Source of the DNA: JAVKBW01 sp040222995
Lineage (GTDB): Bacteria; Pseudomonadota; Alphaproteobacteria; UBA8366; Aestuariispiraceae
Direction of reading: 5' to 3'
Length of the DNA stretch: 64,000 nt
Assembly (NCBI GenBank): GCA_040222995.1
Contig: JAVKBW010000042.1
Location: forward strand, 248,001-312,000
A program made the translations under genes and the position numbers. Below are positions 24,418 through 34,025 of this stretch, piece by piece. The notes under the pieces were generated by a model that did no database searches, was not told where the DNA came from, and saw nothing but the letters and a program-made list of their open reading frames with translations. Every line of letters starts with the position of its first letter. Position 1 is the first letter of the stretch.

Positions 24418-27327
24418 ATGGCCGACACTGCATCACTGCTGACGGAACTTGAGGCAGAGGACGATTTCGTCCGCCGTCACATCGGACCCGGCGAACCGCA
24501 GATCGAACACATGCTGAGCGAACTCGGCTGTAAATCGCTCGACGACCTTGTGTCGAAAACCATTCCGAAATCGATCCTGACCGACCAGCCGCTGGACATA
24601 CCGGAATCGCTGAGCGAACGGATGATGCTGTCGGAACTGCGCGACATCCGCGAACGCAACAAGGTGTTCACATCGATGATCGGCATGGGCTACAGCGGCA
24701 CGGTGACGCCGCCAGTCATTCTGCGCAATGTGATGTCGAATCCCGGATGGTACACCGCCTACACACCGTATCAGGCCGAAGTCAGCCAGGGCCGGCTCGA
24801 AGTCCTGCTGAACTTCCAGCAGATGGTGATCGACCTGACCGGCATGGAAATGGCCAACGCATCCCTGCTGGACGAGGCGACGGCGGCGGCGGAAGGCATC
24901 GCCATGGCGCGGCGGCTCAGCAAGAAGGAAACCAGTACCGCCTTTGTCGATTCCGAATGCCATCCGCAGACCATCGCCGTGCTGCAGACCCGCGCCTGGT
25001 CGATGGGGTTCGACCTGGTGATCGGCGATCCGGAAACCGATCTGGCGGAGACAGACTGTTTTGCCGTTCTGGTGCAGTATCCCGGCAGCACCGGCGCGGT
25101 GCGCGACCTGGAGCCGATCATCAAGGCCGCGCATGGACAGGACGCGCTGGCGGTCGTCGCCGCCGACCTTCTGGCGCTCGCGTTGCTGAAACCGCCCGGC
25201 GAAATGGACGCCGATGTGGTTGTCGGCAGCGCCCAGCGTTTCGGCGTGCCGATGGGTTACGGCGGCCCGCATGCCGCCTTCTTCGCGACGCGCGAAGCCT
25301 ACAAGCGATCGGTGCCGGGGCGGATCATCGGCGTCTCGGTGGATTCGCACGGTCGCACCGCCATGCGCATGGCGCTGCAGACCCGCGAGCAGCATATCCG
25401 CCGCGAAAAGGCGATGAGCAATATCTGCACCTCGCAGGTTCTGCTGGCCGTCGTCGCGGCCCTGTACGGCGTCTATCACGGGCCGGACGGCGTGAAACGC
25501 ATTTCCACCCGCGTTCATCACATGACCAAGATCGCCGCCGCCGGCATCCGGAAACTCGGTTTCGAACTGGTGCATGATACGTTTTTCGACACCATCACGG
25601 TCAAGACCCCCAGCATCGCCGCGCGCATTGTCGCAAAGGCGCGGGAATGGTCGATCAATCTGCGCTTCATTGACGGCGACCATGTCGGCATCAGCCTCGA
25701 CGAGACGACCAAGCGCGCCGACATCAATCATCTTTGGATGGTGTTTTCGGCGAAGGCGCAGGGCATATGCGATATCGTCAAGCTGGACGCGGAGGTAAAG
25801 GAGTGCATTCCGAAGAAACTGCAGCGCACGTCGCCCTTCATGGAACACCGTATCTTCCAGCGCTATCACGGCGAAACCGAGATGATGCGGTATCTGCGCC
25901 GGCTGGCGGCGAAGGATATCGCGCTCGACCGGTCGATGATTCCGCTCGGATCCTGCACCATGAAGCTGAACGCCGCGTCGGAGATGATTCCGATCACCTG
26001 GCGCAATTTCGCCCATCTGCATCCCTTCGCCCCGTTGGACCAGACACAGGGCTTCCAGCAGCTTTTCGAGGAGCTTGAGGAATGGCTGTCCGAGATCACC
26101 GGCTACGACGCAATATCGCTTCAGCCGAATGCCGGCAGCCAGGGCGAATATACCGGCCTGCTGGTGATCCGGAAGTATCACGAAATGCGCGGCGACCATC
26201 ACCGCGATGTCTGCCTCATTCCGTCATCGGCGCACGGCACCAACCCGGCCTCGGCGGTGATGGCCGGGATGCGGGTGGTGGTGGTGGCCTGCGACGATCA
26301 CGGCAACATCGACATTGACGACCTGAAGGCGAAAGCGGAGGAACATGCCGAAAACCTGTCGGCCTGCATGATCACCTACCCGTCGACCCACGGCGTGTTC
26401 GAGGAATCAGTGGAGGATGTCTGCGAGCTGATTCACAAGCACGGCGGCCAGGTCTATGTCGACGGAGCCAACCTCAACGCGATGGTCGGCCTGTGCAAGC
26501 CGGGCAAATTCGGGGCCGATGTCAGCCACCTTAATCTGCACAAGACCTTCTGCATCCCGCATGGCGGCGGCGGGCCGGGCATGGGACCGATCGGCGTTCG
26601 CCGGCATCTCGCACCCTTCCTTCCGGGCCATCCACTGGTCGACGGCGTCAACCCGGTCGGCCATGAAGGCGAACCGATCGGCCCGGTATCGGCGGCGCCC
26701 TACGGGTCGGCCTCGATCCTGCCGATCACCTGGGCCTATATTCGCATGATGGGGCCGGCGGGACTGAAACGGGCGACCCAGATCGCCATTCTGAACGCCA
26801 ACTACATCGCCCACCGGCTGAAGGATCATTACCCGATCCTGTATACCGGGCGTGGCGGGTTCGTGGCCCATGAATGCATCATCGATTGCCGCGCATTCAA
26901 GGAAGACACCGGTATCGGCGTGGAAGACATCGCCAAAAGGCTGGTCGATTACGGCTATCACGCACCGACCATGTCATGGCCGGTGGCGGAAACCCTGATG
27001 ATCGAGCCGACCGAGAGCGAGGCGATGCGCGAGCTGGACAAGTTCTGCGATGCACTGATCCAGATTCGCCGCGAAATCCAGGACATCGCCGACGGCAGGT
27101 CCGATCCGAAGGACAACCCGCTGAAAAACGCGCCGCATACCCAGCATCTGCTGTTGGGCGACAAGTGGGAAAAACCGTATTCCAAGGAACAGGCGTATTT
27201 TCCGCTGTCTGTCCTGCAGGGCGACAAGTACTGGCCGCCGGTCGGCCGGGTCGACAACGTTGCCGGCGACCGCAATCTGGTCTGCACCTGCCCGCCGATG
27301 GAAGCCTATGCGGAGGCGGCGGAATAG
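24418..27327 (+). CDS. gcvP: Glycine dehydrogenase (decarboxylating), full-length P protein
   Basis: The PLP enzyme that decarboxylates glycine and loads the aminomethyl group on GcvH. It is a single 969-residue chain with both halves that are split into gcvPA/gcvPB in some bacteria. The N-terminal half has DEATAAAEG and QYPGSTGAVRD. The PLP lysine is in HLNLHKTFCIPHGGGGPG, and the C-terminal MSWPVAETLMIEPTESE is typical. GGGAG precedes ATG 24418. It completes the riboswitch-controlled operon; lpd is not in the window. Confidence 0.96.
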   Translation: MADTASLLTELEAEDDFVRRHIGPGEPQIEHMLSELGCKSLDDLVSKTIPKSILTDQPLDIPESLSERMMLSELRDIRERNKVFTSMIGMGYSGTVTPPVILRNVMSNPGWYTAYTPYQAEVSQGRLEVLLNFQQMVIDLTGMEMANASLLDEATAAAEGIAMARRLSKKETSTAFVDSECHPQTIAVLQTRAWSMGFDLVIGDPETDLAETDCFAVLVQYPGSTGAVRDLEPIIKAAHGQDALAVVAADLLALALLKPPGEMDADVVVGSAQRFGVPMGYGGPHAAFFATREAYKRSVPGRIIGVSVDSHGRTAMRMALQTREQHIRREKAMSNICTSQVLLAVVAALYGVYHGPDGVKRISTRVHHMTKIAAAGIRKLGFELVHDTFFDTITVKTPSIAARIVAKAREWSINLRFIDGDHVGISLDETTKRADINHLWMVFSAKAQGICDIVKLDAEVKECIPKKLQRTSPFMEHRIFQRYHGETEMMRYLRRLAAKDIALDRSMIPLGSCTMKLNAASEMIPITWRNFAHLHPFAPLDQTQGFQQLFEELEEWLSEITGYDAISLQPNAGSQGEYTGLLVIRKYHEMRGDHHRDVCLIPSSAHGTNPASAVMAGMRVVVVACDDHGNIDIDDLKAKAEEHAENLSACMITYPSTHGVFEESVEDVCELIHKHGGQVYVDGANLNAMVGLCKPGKFGADVSHLNLHKTFCIPHGGGGPGMGPIGVRRHLAPFLPGHPLVDGVNPVGHEGEPIGPVSAAPYGSASILPITWAYIRMMGPAGLKRATQIAILNANYIAHRLKDHYPILYTGRGGFVAHECIIDCRAFKEDTGIGVEDIAKRLVDYGYHAPTMSWPVAETLMIEPTESEAMRELDKFCDALIQIRREIQDIADGRSDPKDNPLKNAPHTQHLLLGDKWEKPYSKEQAYFPLSVLQGDKYWPPVGRVDNVAGDRNLVCTCPPMEAYAEAAE

Positions 27328-27407
27328 ACCGGCGACGCCGCTTCCGGCCCTCTTGACCCGTGCCACCAAAACGGTAGAACAACACCGTTGGTCAAGGAGG
27401 CTTGTCC

Positions 27408-27719
27408 GTGACGCCACGGCGCGGAAAAAACGAAACGGAAACGACTGTTCCGGAGCGGTTGAATGCGGCTTTGGCCGGCCTGTACGTCCTGACGCATACA
27501 GCCTTCTATGTCTTCCTTCCGGTCGTGCTTCTGCCGCATTCCGGCTGGTGGGGCCTGCTGCTGACCGTTTTCGTGCTGGCGACGCCCTTCTACCGGGCGC
27601 TGGCGCATGAAAGCCTGCACGGCAGCCTGTTCGATGACTACCGAAAGAACAGGATCCTGATTCAGTTGCGCGGACCGGTCAAAAGCGATCTTTTACCCGC
27701 ACCGAAAACCGGATCCTGA
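27408..27719 (+). pseudogene. Fatty acid desaturase-like N-terminal remnant
   Basis: A 103-codon reading frame with AAGGAGG seven bases before GTG 27408. It encodes two hydrophobic segments and HESLHGSLFDDYRKNR, which matches the first histidine box region of membrane fatty acid desaturases (usually ~300+ residues with three His boxes). After that the sequence becomes unrelated and ends 28 bp before the next gene, so the second and third His boxes are absent. It is best read as a truncated desaturase left by a deletion; a functional short membrane protein cannot be excluded. Confidence 0.6.
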
Positions 27720-27747
27720 ATCCGACAATCCTTGAGGAGTCTTTTAC

Positions 27748-28740
27748 ATGTACGACGTGGTAGGGATCGGCAATGCGCTGGTCGATGTTCTGGTGGCGAT
27801 TGACGATGATGGATTCCTCGAAAAAAGCGGGATGGCGAAGGGCGGCATGGCTTTGGTCGATTCCGATCAGTCGGATACGCTGTACGCGGCCCTGCCGGCC
27901 GGTGTCGAATGTTCCGGCGGTTCGGTCGGCAACACCATGGCGGGCTTCGCCGCTTTGGGCGGAAAGGGCGCCTATATCGGCAAGGTGAAGGACGACAGTT
28001 TCGGCAAGGTGTTCCGGCATGACATGCAGGCCATCGGCGTCGACTTCAATACGCCGGTAGCGGAAGACGGCCCCGGCACCGGCCGTTGCCTGGTCATGGT
28101 CTCGTCCGATGCGCAGCGCACGATGGCGACCTATCTCGGCGCGGCGGTTAATCTCGCCCCCGGCGATGTCGACGAGAAAACCGTCAAGAACGCCGCCGTC
28201 ACCTATCTGGAAGGCTATCTGTTCGACCCGGAAGACGCCAAGAAGGCCTTCGTGAAGGCCGCCGACCTGGCCCATGCCGCCGGCAACCGGGTGGCGCTGT
28301 CGTTGTCCGATCCGTTCTGCGTCGACCGTCACCGCGACGCCTTCCTGCGGCTGGTCGACGACCATATCGATATCCTGTTCGCCAACGAAACCGAAATCAT
28401 GTCGCTGTACCGGACCGACAGTTTCGACGCTGCCCTGCAGAAGGTGCTCGGCCATTGCGAAATCGCCTGCCTGACGCGGTCGGAAAAAGGCTGCGTCATC
28501 CTGCGCGGCGACGAGATGCATATCATCGACGCCGAACCGCTGGACGGCAAACTGACCGACACGACCGGTGCGGGCGACCAGTTCGCCGCCGGCTTCCTGT
28601 GGGCGTTCACGCGCGGCGATCTCGACCTTGCGGCCTGCGGCCGGGTGGCGTCGATTGCCGCAGCGGAAATCATCATCCATTACGGTGCGCGGCCGGAAGC
28701 CGATGTCCGCGTCATCGTGAAAGACCGGCTGGGGGTGTGA
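27748..28740 (+). CDS. PfkB-family sugar/adenosine kinase
   Basis: A 330-residue ribokinase-family protein. The N-terminal GIGNALVDVLV and GGSVGNTMAGFAALGG form the substrate site, and DTTGAGDQFAAGFLWAF carries the catalytic Asp and anion hole. The pattern is closest to adenosine-kinase-like PfkB proteins common in alphaproteobacteria, so nucleoside phosphorylation is likely; the exact substrate is not certain. GAGGAG lies before ATG 27748. Confidence 0.88.
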   Translation: MYDVVGIGNALVDVLVAIDDDGFLEKSGMAKGGMALVDSDQSDTLYAALPAGVECSGGSVGNTMAGFAALGGKGAYIGKVKDDSFGKVFRHDMQAIGVDFNTPVAEDGPGTGRCLVMVSSDAQRTMATYLGAAVNLAPGDVDEKTVKNAAVTYLEGYLFDPEDAKKAFVKAADLAHAAGNRVALSLSDPFCVDRHRDAFLRLVDDHIDILFANETEIMSLYRTDSFDAALQKVLGHCEIACLTRSEKGCVILRGDEMHIIDAEPLDGKLTDTTGAGDQFAAGFLWAFTRGDLDLAACGRVASIAAAEIIIHYGARPEADVRVIVKDRLGV

Positions 28741-28835
28741 TATCGGCAGAACCGGTATCGCTACGCCATTGTGCAGTGCGGCGGAAAGGTCTATAGGGGC
28801 GCATCATTTGCGACCCCTATACAAGGCTCAACCCT

Positions 28836-30677
28836 ATGCAACGCCGCAACCTTGCCATCATCGCCCATGTTGACCATGGCAAAACCACCCTGGTCGACGG
28901 GCTGCTTCGTCAGTCCGGCGCCGTCCGCGCGAATTCGCAGATGGACGAACGCGCGATGGATTCCAACGATCTGGAGCGCGAACGCGGCATCACCATTCTC
29001 GCCAAATGCACTTCGGTCGACTGGAACGGCACGCGCCTGAACATCGTCGACACGCCCGGTCACGCCGATTTCGGCGGCGAAGTCGAACGCATTCTGTCGA
29101 TGGTCGACGGGGTCGTGTTGCTGGTCGATGCCGCCGAAGGGCCCATGCCGCAGACCAAGTTCGTGACGATGAAGGCTCTGGAATTAGGCTTGAAGCCTAT
29201 TGTACTCATCAACAAGACCGATAAGCCCGATGCAAGGCCCGACTGGGTCGTCGATCAGGTGTTTGATCTGTTTGTCGCGCTGAACGCTGACGAGGAACAA
29301 CTGGATTTCCCCGTTCTCTACGCCTCGGCGAAGCAGGGCTGGGCCGCGCACAATCTGGAAGATCCGCGCGAAAACCTGTCGCCGCTGTTTGACACAATTG
29401 TAAAACACATCGGCGAACCGGAAGCCGACCCGGACGGGCCGTTCCGGATGCTGGCGACGACGCTGGAATCCGACCCCTTCCTGGGCCGTATCCTGACCGG
29501 CAAGATCTATTCCGGCAAAGTGTCGATGAACGAGACCGTCAAGGCGATCGGCCGGGACGGCAGGCAGATCGAATCCGTGCGGCTGACCAAGCTGCTGGCC
29601 TTCCGGGGCCTCGACCGCGAACCGGTGACCGAAGCTGAGGCGGGCGATATCGTCGCCATCGCCGGGCTGCAGAAAGCCACCGTCGCTGATACGATCTGCG
29701 CCGCCGGCGTCACCGACGCCATTCCCGCCCGCCCCGTTTCGCCGCCGACCATGGCGATGACCGTCGCCGTGAACGACGGGCCGCTGGCCGGCCGCGACGG
29801 CACCAGGCTGACCGGCCGGATGATCGCCGACCGGCTGAAGCGCGAGGCCGAGGGCAATGTCGCCATCCGGGTCACCGAGGCCGCTAACAAGGATGCGTAT
29901 GAAGTCGCCGGGCGCGGCGAACTGCAGCTTGGCGTGCTGATCGAAACCATGCGCCGGGAAGGCTTCGAACTGACGGTCGGCCCGCCGCGCGTGCTGTTCA
30001 CCGAAGACGAGAACGGCAAGCGGCTGGAGCCGATGGAAGAGGTTCAGATCGATGTCGACGAGGAATATTCCGGCGTCGTCGTCGAGAAACTCGGCAAGCG
30101 CAAGGCTGAATTGTCGGGCATGAACCCGTCCGGCGGCGGCAAGGTGCGCCTCAGCTTCACCATGCCGTCGCGCGGCCTGATCGGCTATCAGGGCGAATTT
30201 CTGGCCGATACGCGCGGCACCGGCATCCTGTCGCGGCTGTTCGCCGGCTATGCGCCGTACAAGGGGGCGATCCCGCGGCGTCAGGAAGGCGTGCTGATTT
30301 CCGCCGAGCAGGGCAAGGCCGTTCCCTACGCCTTGTGGAACCTGGAAGACCGTGGACAGATCCTGATCGACGCCGGGGTGGATGTGTATTCCGGCATGAT
30401 TATCGGCGAACACAACAAGGGCAACGACCTGGAAGTGAACCCGCTGAAGGCGAAGCAGCTCACCAACATCCGCGCCTCCGGCAAGGACGAAGCGGTGAAA
30501 CTGACGACGCCGCGCAAGTTTTCGCTGGAAGAGGCCATCGCCTATATCCAGGACGACGAGATGGTGGAAGTCACGCCGAACCATCTGCGCCTGCGCAAGG
30601 CAGTGCTGGATCCGCACGAGCGCAAGCGCGACCAGAAGCGGCGCGCCGCGATGGAAGCCGAAGCCGTCGCCGGTTAA
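28836..30677 (+). CDS. typA: Translational GTPase TypA/BipA
   Basis: A 613-residue ribosome-binding GTPase involved in late 50S assembly and stress growth. G1 is AHVDHGKTT, G2 RGITILAK, G3 DTPGHADFGGEVER and G4 NKTDKPDA. The C-terminal half has the EF-G-like domains and the BipA-specific RGLIGYQGEFL and EHNKGNDLEVNP segments. The ATG at 28836 places the GTPase domain directly at the N-terminus, as in the family. Confidence 0.97.
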   Translation: MQRRNLAIIAHVDHGKTTLVDGLLRQSGAVRANSQMDERAMDSNDLERERGITILAKCTSVDWNGTRLNIVDTPGHADFGGEVERILSMVDGVVLLVDAAEGPMPQTKFVTMKALELGLKPIVLINKTDKPDARPDWVVDQVFDLFVALNADEEQLDFPVLYASAKQGWAAHNLEDPRENLSPLFDTIVKHIGEPEADPDGPFRMLATTLESDPFLGRILTGKIYSGKVSMNETVKAIGRDGRQIESVRLTKLLAFRGLDREPVTEAEAGDIVAIAGLQKATVADTICAAGVTDAIPARPVSPPTMAMTVAVNDGPLAGRDGTRLTGRMIADRLKREAEGNVAIRVTEAANKDAYEVAGRGELQLGVLIETMRREGFELTVGPPRVLFTEDENGKRLEPMEEVQIDVDEEYSGVVVEKLGKRKAELSGMNPSGGGKVRLSFTMPSRGLIGYQGEFLADTRGTGILSRLFAGYAPYKGAIPRRQEGVLISAEQGKAVPYALWNLEDRGQILIDAGVDVYSGMIIGEHNKGNDLEVNPLKAKQLTNIRASGKDEAVKLTTPRKFSLEEAIAYIQDDEMVEVTPNHLRLRKAVLDPHERKRDQKRRAAMEAEAVAG

Positions 30678-30709
30678 ACTTGCCGGGGATCGTTGTCAGG
30701 TACGATAGA

Positions 30710-31231
30710 ATGTTCGAATTGCTGACAGACCGCCTGCGCCTGCGGCAATGGCGCGCGGATGACCCGGCCGATATCGATGCGCTGCTGGCCATCCTGTCCG
30801 ACCGGGAAACCCTTAAACTGTGGCCTTTCGTGTTTGACCGCGACGGTGTCGAAGACTGGATCGGCCACGCCGTCGACTGTTACCGGGAGCATGGCTATGG
30901 CCGCGTTGCCGTCGAACGGCGCGACACCGGCGAGATCATCGGCGATTGCGGGTTGAACCCGAGCGCCATCGACGACTGGTCATTTGTCGATCTCGGCTGG
31001 ATTTTCCATTTCCGCCATCACGGCAACGGCTATGCCATTGAGGCCGCCCGGGCGATTGCCGACCACGCCTTCCGGGTTCTGAACCTGCCGGAACTGATCG
31101 CCCATATGGCGGAAGACCACCATGCCTCGCGCCGGGTGGCGGAACGGCTGGGCATGACCTACAGCCACACGCAGCCCTATGCCCGGAACCTCAACAAGCC
31201 GCACACGTTTTTTCGGTTGACCCGCCCCTGA
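30710..31231 (+). CDS. GNAT family N-acetyltransferase
   Basis: A 173-residue acetyltransferase of the RimJ/RimL-like GNAT branch: TDRLRLRQWRADD at the N-terminus, EIIGDCGLNP, DLGWIFHFRHHGNGYAIEAARAI for acetyl-CoA binding, and a C-terminal ASRRVAERLGM. The ATG at 30710 is chosen because the GNAT fold starts there; the frame is open further upstream but overlaps typA. Substrate unknown. Confidence 0.88.
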   Translation: MFELLTDRLRLRQWRADDPADIDALLAILSDRETLKLWPFVFDRDGVEDWIGHAVDCYREHGYGRVAVERRDTGEIIGDCGLNPSAIDDWSFVDLGWIFHFRHHGNGYAIEAARAIADHAFRVLNLPELIAHMAEDHHASRRVAERLGMTYSHTQPYARNLNKPHTFFRLTRP

Positions 31232-31334
31232 AAGAACCCCCACTTGATGCGGAATCTTCATCAGGAAATGGCTTTCCGAACGGAGAAAAACACCGGTTCG
31301 GAGGCGTTGGACCGGCACACAATGCCGAAAGCCA

Positions 31335-32357
31335 CTATTCCTCGCTGACGCCGGCCTCCGCGAAGGTGGCCATGCCGGCATGACAGGCGACAGCCGATCT
31401 GACGATGCCGATGGCGACCGCCGCGCCGGACCCTTCGCCGAGCCGCATGCCGAGATCGAGCAAAGGCGTCTTGCCGATCCGCTGCAGCAGGGCCGCATGG
31501 GCCGGTTCGGCGGAAACATGCGCGGCGAGGCAGTGGTCCAGCGCGCTCGGCATCGCCTTTTCCAGCACCGCCGCGGCCGCCGTCACCACATAGCCGTCCA
31601 GCAGCACCGGCACGCGGCCCATCCTGGCCGCGAGAATCGCACCGGCGATCGCCGCCAGTTCATAGCCGCCAAGTGCACAGAGAGTGTCGATCGGATCGTC
31701 CAGGGCCGCCTTGTTGACCGCCAGCGCCTGATCGATCATCGCCGCCTTGTGGATCAGCGCGTCACCCGCAACGCCGGTGCCCGGGCCGGCCCAGTCCGCG
31801 CCGGTGCCGCCGAACAGGGCAGCGGCGAGAGCCGCGGCAGACGTCGTATTGCCGATGCCCATTTCACCGAGGCACAGAAGATCGATGCCGTCTTCCACCG
31901 CCATCATGCCATAGGCCATTGCGGTGGCGCATTCGTCGCGGGTCATGGCCGGGCCTTCTGAAAAATCGGCGGTCGGGTGTTCCAGAGCCATTTCATAAAC
32001 CCGCAGATCGGCATCATACGCCCGGCAAAGCTGGTTCACCGCCGCGCCGCCGGCCTGAAAGTTGGCGACCATCTGCGCCGTGACCTCGACCGGAAAGGCG
32101 GAAACTCCCTTCGCCGCAGCGACGCCGTGATTGGCGGCGAACACCGCGACGCGCGGGCGGTCAAGCTTCGGCGGATGCCGGCCCTGCCAGGCGCAGAACC
32201 AGGCCGCGATCTCCTCCAGTCGGCCCAGCGCGCCGGGCGGCTTGGTCAACTGCCCTTCCCGCTCGGCGGCCTTTGCCATCGCGTCATCGTCCGGCCCCGG
32301 CAGCGCCTTCAGCAGGCCAATGATTTCATTCAGATCCGCTTTCGCCGCATCGCTCAT
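31335..32357 (-). CDS. cobT: Nicotinate-nucleotide--dimethylbenzimidazole phosphoribosyltransferase
   Basis: Makes alpha-ribazole-5'-phosphate for the lower ligand of cobalamin. The 340-residue product contains KPPGALGRLEEIA, FAANHGVAAAKGVSAFP, GEMGIGNTTSAAALAAAL and the C-terminal LGMRLGEGSGAAVA with the catalytic Glu. The start is ATG 32357 behind a G-rich stretch; an upstream TTG is less likely. It is divergent from cobS, separated by the minus-strand kinase-like gene. No cobalamin riboswitch was recognised upstream. Confidence 0.95.
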   Translation of the reverse strand: MSDAAKADLNEIIGLLKALPGPDDDAMAKAAEREGQLTKPPGALGRLEEIAAWFCAWQGRHPPKLDRPRVAVFAANHGVAAAKGVSAFPVEVTAQMVANFQAGGAAVNQLCRAYDADLRVYEMALEHPTADFSEGPAMTRDECATAMAYGMMAVEDGIDLLCLGEMGIGNTTSAAALAAALFGGTGADWAGPGTGVAGDALIHKAAMIDQALAVNKAALDDPIDTLCALGGYELAAIAGAILAARMGRVPVLLDGYVVTAAAAVLEKAMPSALDHCLAAHVSAEPAHAALLQRIGKTPLLDLGMRLGEGSGAAVAIGIVRSAVACHAGMATFAEAGVSEE

Positions 32358-32433
32358 GCGCCTGCCCCCCAACCCCTCGATTGAAAATAGTACCGGGCGG
32401 GACCATTACAGCGTCACATGGGTCTGACAAGCA

Positions 32434-33987
32434 TCAGTCGAGCAGGGCGCGCGCTTTTCCCAGCAGAGACAACGTATCGGAGTCGGATTTCAACCTGTGC
32501 CAGTCAATCCGGCCCCAATCCGCCGTCATCTGCCGCCGGACAATCTGCGCCGTCGCGTCGGAGGCGTCACCGCGCCGATCGGTCACCCGTTGCTCCAGAA
32601 CCTCCTGCGGCGCATCGAGCCACAGGCCGGTAAACGGCACGCCGGCGGCCTCCGCAATTCTTTCGATCCGCTGGCGGCTGCCTTCATGGGTAAACGTTGC
32701 GTCGGCAACCACCGCCCCCCCGGCTTCCAGCACGGCGTCCGCCAGACTTTCCATTTCCGCATAGGTCTTTCGATGCATCGCCGGTTTGTAGGCCGCTGCC
32801 GGCAGCCGGGTCAGATCATCGACGCCCCATAGCCGTTTTCGGATCGCGTCGCTGCGCAGATGCACCGCCCCCGGCACCGATCCGACATGCGGCGCGAGCG
32901 CCGCCGCCAGAGTCGATTTGCCGCTGCCCGATGCGCCGCCGACCGCGACAAGGCGTGGGGGTTCGGTTTGCAGATACCGCAGGGCGTCATCCGTAAACGC
33001 AGCGCCGGCATCCCTCAATTCCCTCGCCTTGTCTTCATCCTGTTGCGCCGCCGCACCGAAATACGAAACCTTCGCACGCACTTGCGCCCGGATGCTGAGA
33101 AACAACGGCAGCAATGCAACGCCTGCCGCCTCGTCCGGCCGGGCTTCAATATACCGGTTGAGCACCAGATTCGCCGCCGCCGTCTCGCCATGATGGTCAA
33201 GGTCCATCAGCAGGAAGGCGAGATCGTAGAGCGTGTCGATCTGCGCGAATTCCTCGTTGAATTCGATACAGTCGAACAGCACCGGATTGCCGTCGATGAC
33301 GCAGACATTGCCGAGATGCAGATCGCCATGACAATGCCGCACGCAACCCGCCGCCGCGCGCCGGTCAACCAAGGGCGACAGGACAGCGAAACGAGCGTCG
33401 CACCCGTCGCGCAACCGACGCAGCAGAGTGTCGTCGATCTGCCCTTTCAGGTCGGCCAGGTTGCCGTCGACAATCGTCCGCATCGCCGCTGCTCCGCCGC
33501 CATCGACCGGGTCTTCCGCATCGTGGAAGCGTGCGATTTCGGCGGCGAGTCCGATCAGCAGCGGCTGGTCCAGCTTTCCCTTGTCCGCCAATCGGTCAAG
33601 CAGGCCCGACTGGTCGAACCGTTTCATCACCACGACCCAGTCGATAGCGTCATCCGGGTCTTCATCCATTGCGCCCAGCGACAATCCGCCATCTGTCTCG
33701 CGGATGGCGGACAGGCCGAGATAAATGTCCGGGGCTGTGCGCCGGTTGAGCACGACTTCCCGCTCGCAGGCGGCGCGGCGTTTTTCCGCCGTCGAGAAAT
33801 CCATGAACGAGAACCGCACCGCCCGTTTCAGCTTGTAGGCCCGGTCACCGGCCAGAAAAACAATCGCACCGTGGGTGTCGATCCGCTCCACCGTTTCGCC
33901 GCCATGGGTCGCCGAGTCGGCCAGCAGGGAAATCTGGCGGGACTGGTCTTCCGGTTTCCCGCTTTCCTGTGCCCCGTCAGTCGCCAT
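32434..33987 (-). CDS. Aminoglycoside phosphotransferase-like/AAA-ATPase two-domain protein
   Basis: A 517-residue two-domain protein. The N-terminal ~330 residues are a kinase-like domain with VFLAGDRAYKLKRAV and the Brenner motif CHGDLHLGNV followed by LFDCIEFNEEF. The C-terminal ~170 residues are a P-loop kinase domain with GASGSGKSTLAAAL and QRIERIAEAAGVPF. This fusion is widespread and uncharacterised; aminoglycoside resistance should not be inferred from the name. It lies between cobT and cobS and diverges from cobS. Confidence 0.88.
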   Translation of the reverse strand: MATDGAQESGKPEDQSRQISLLADSATHGGETVERIDTHGAIVFLAGDRAYKLKRAVRFSFMDFSTAEKRRAACEREVVLNRRTAPDIYLGLSAIRETDGGLSLGAMDEDPDDAIDWVVVMKRFDQSGLLDRLADKGKLDQPLLIGLAAEIARFHDAEDPVDGGGAAAMRTIVDGNLADLKGQIDDTLLRRLRDGCDARFAVLSPLVDRRAAAGCVRHCHGDLHLGNVCVIDGNPVLFDCIEFNEEFAQIDTLYDLAFLLMDLDHHGETAAANLVLNRYIEARPDEAAGVALLPLFLSIRAQVRAKVSYFGAAAQQDEDKARELRDAGAAFTDDALRYLQTEPPRLVAVGGASGSGKSTLAAALAPHVGSVPGAVHLRSDAIRKRLWGVDDLTRLPAAAYKPAMHRKTYAEMESLADAVLEAGGAVVADATFTHEGSRQRIERIAEAAGVPFTGLWLDAPQEVLEQRVTDRRGDASDATAQIVRRQMTADWGRIDWHRLKSDSDTLSLLGKARALLD

Positions 33988-34025
33988 CGCTTGCCAATTC
34001 CCCGCCAGTTCCCTAGACGCTAACC

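Noticed and set aside
24433..26202. 589-aa antisense frame opposite gcvP
   Set aside because: High-GC shadow frame: Arg/His/Gln-rich, no motif, and it lies fully inside the well-supported gcvP.
29184..30617. 477-aa antisense frame opposite typA
   Set aside because: Shadow of typA with no recognisable domain.
32434..33987. Aminoglycoside resistance gene
   Set aside because: Only the kinase fold is shared; the fused P-loop domain marks a widespread chromosomal family with no known resistance role.
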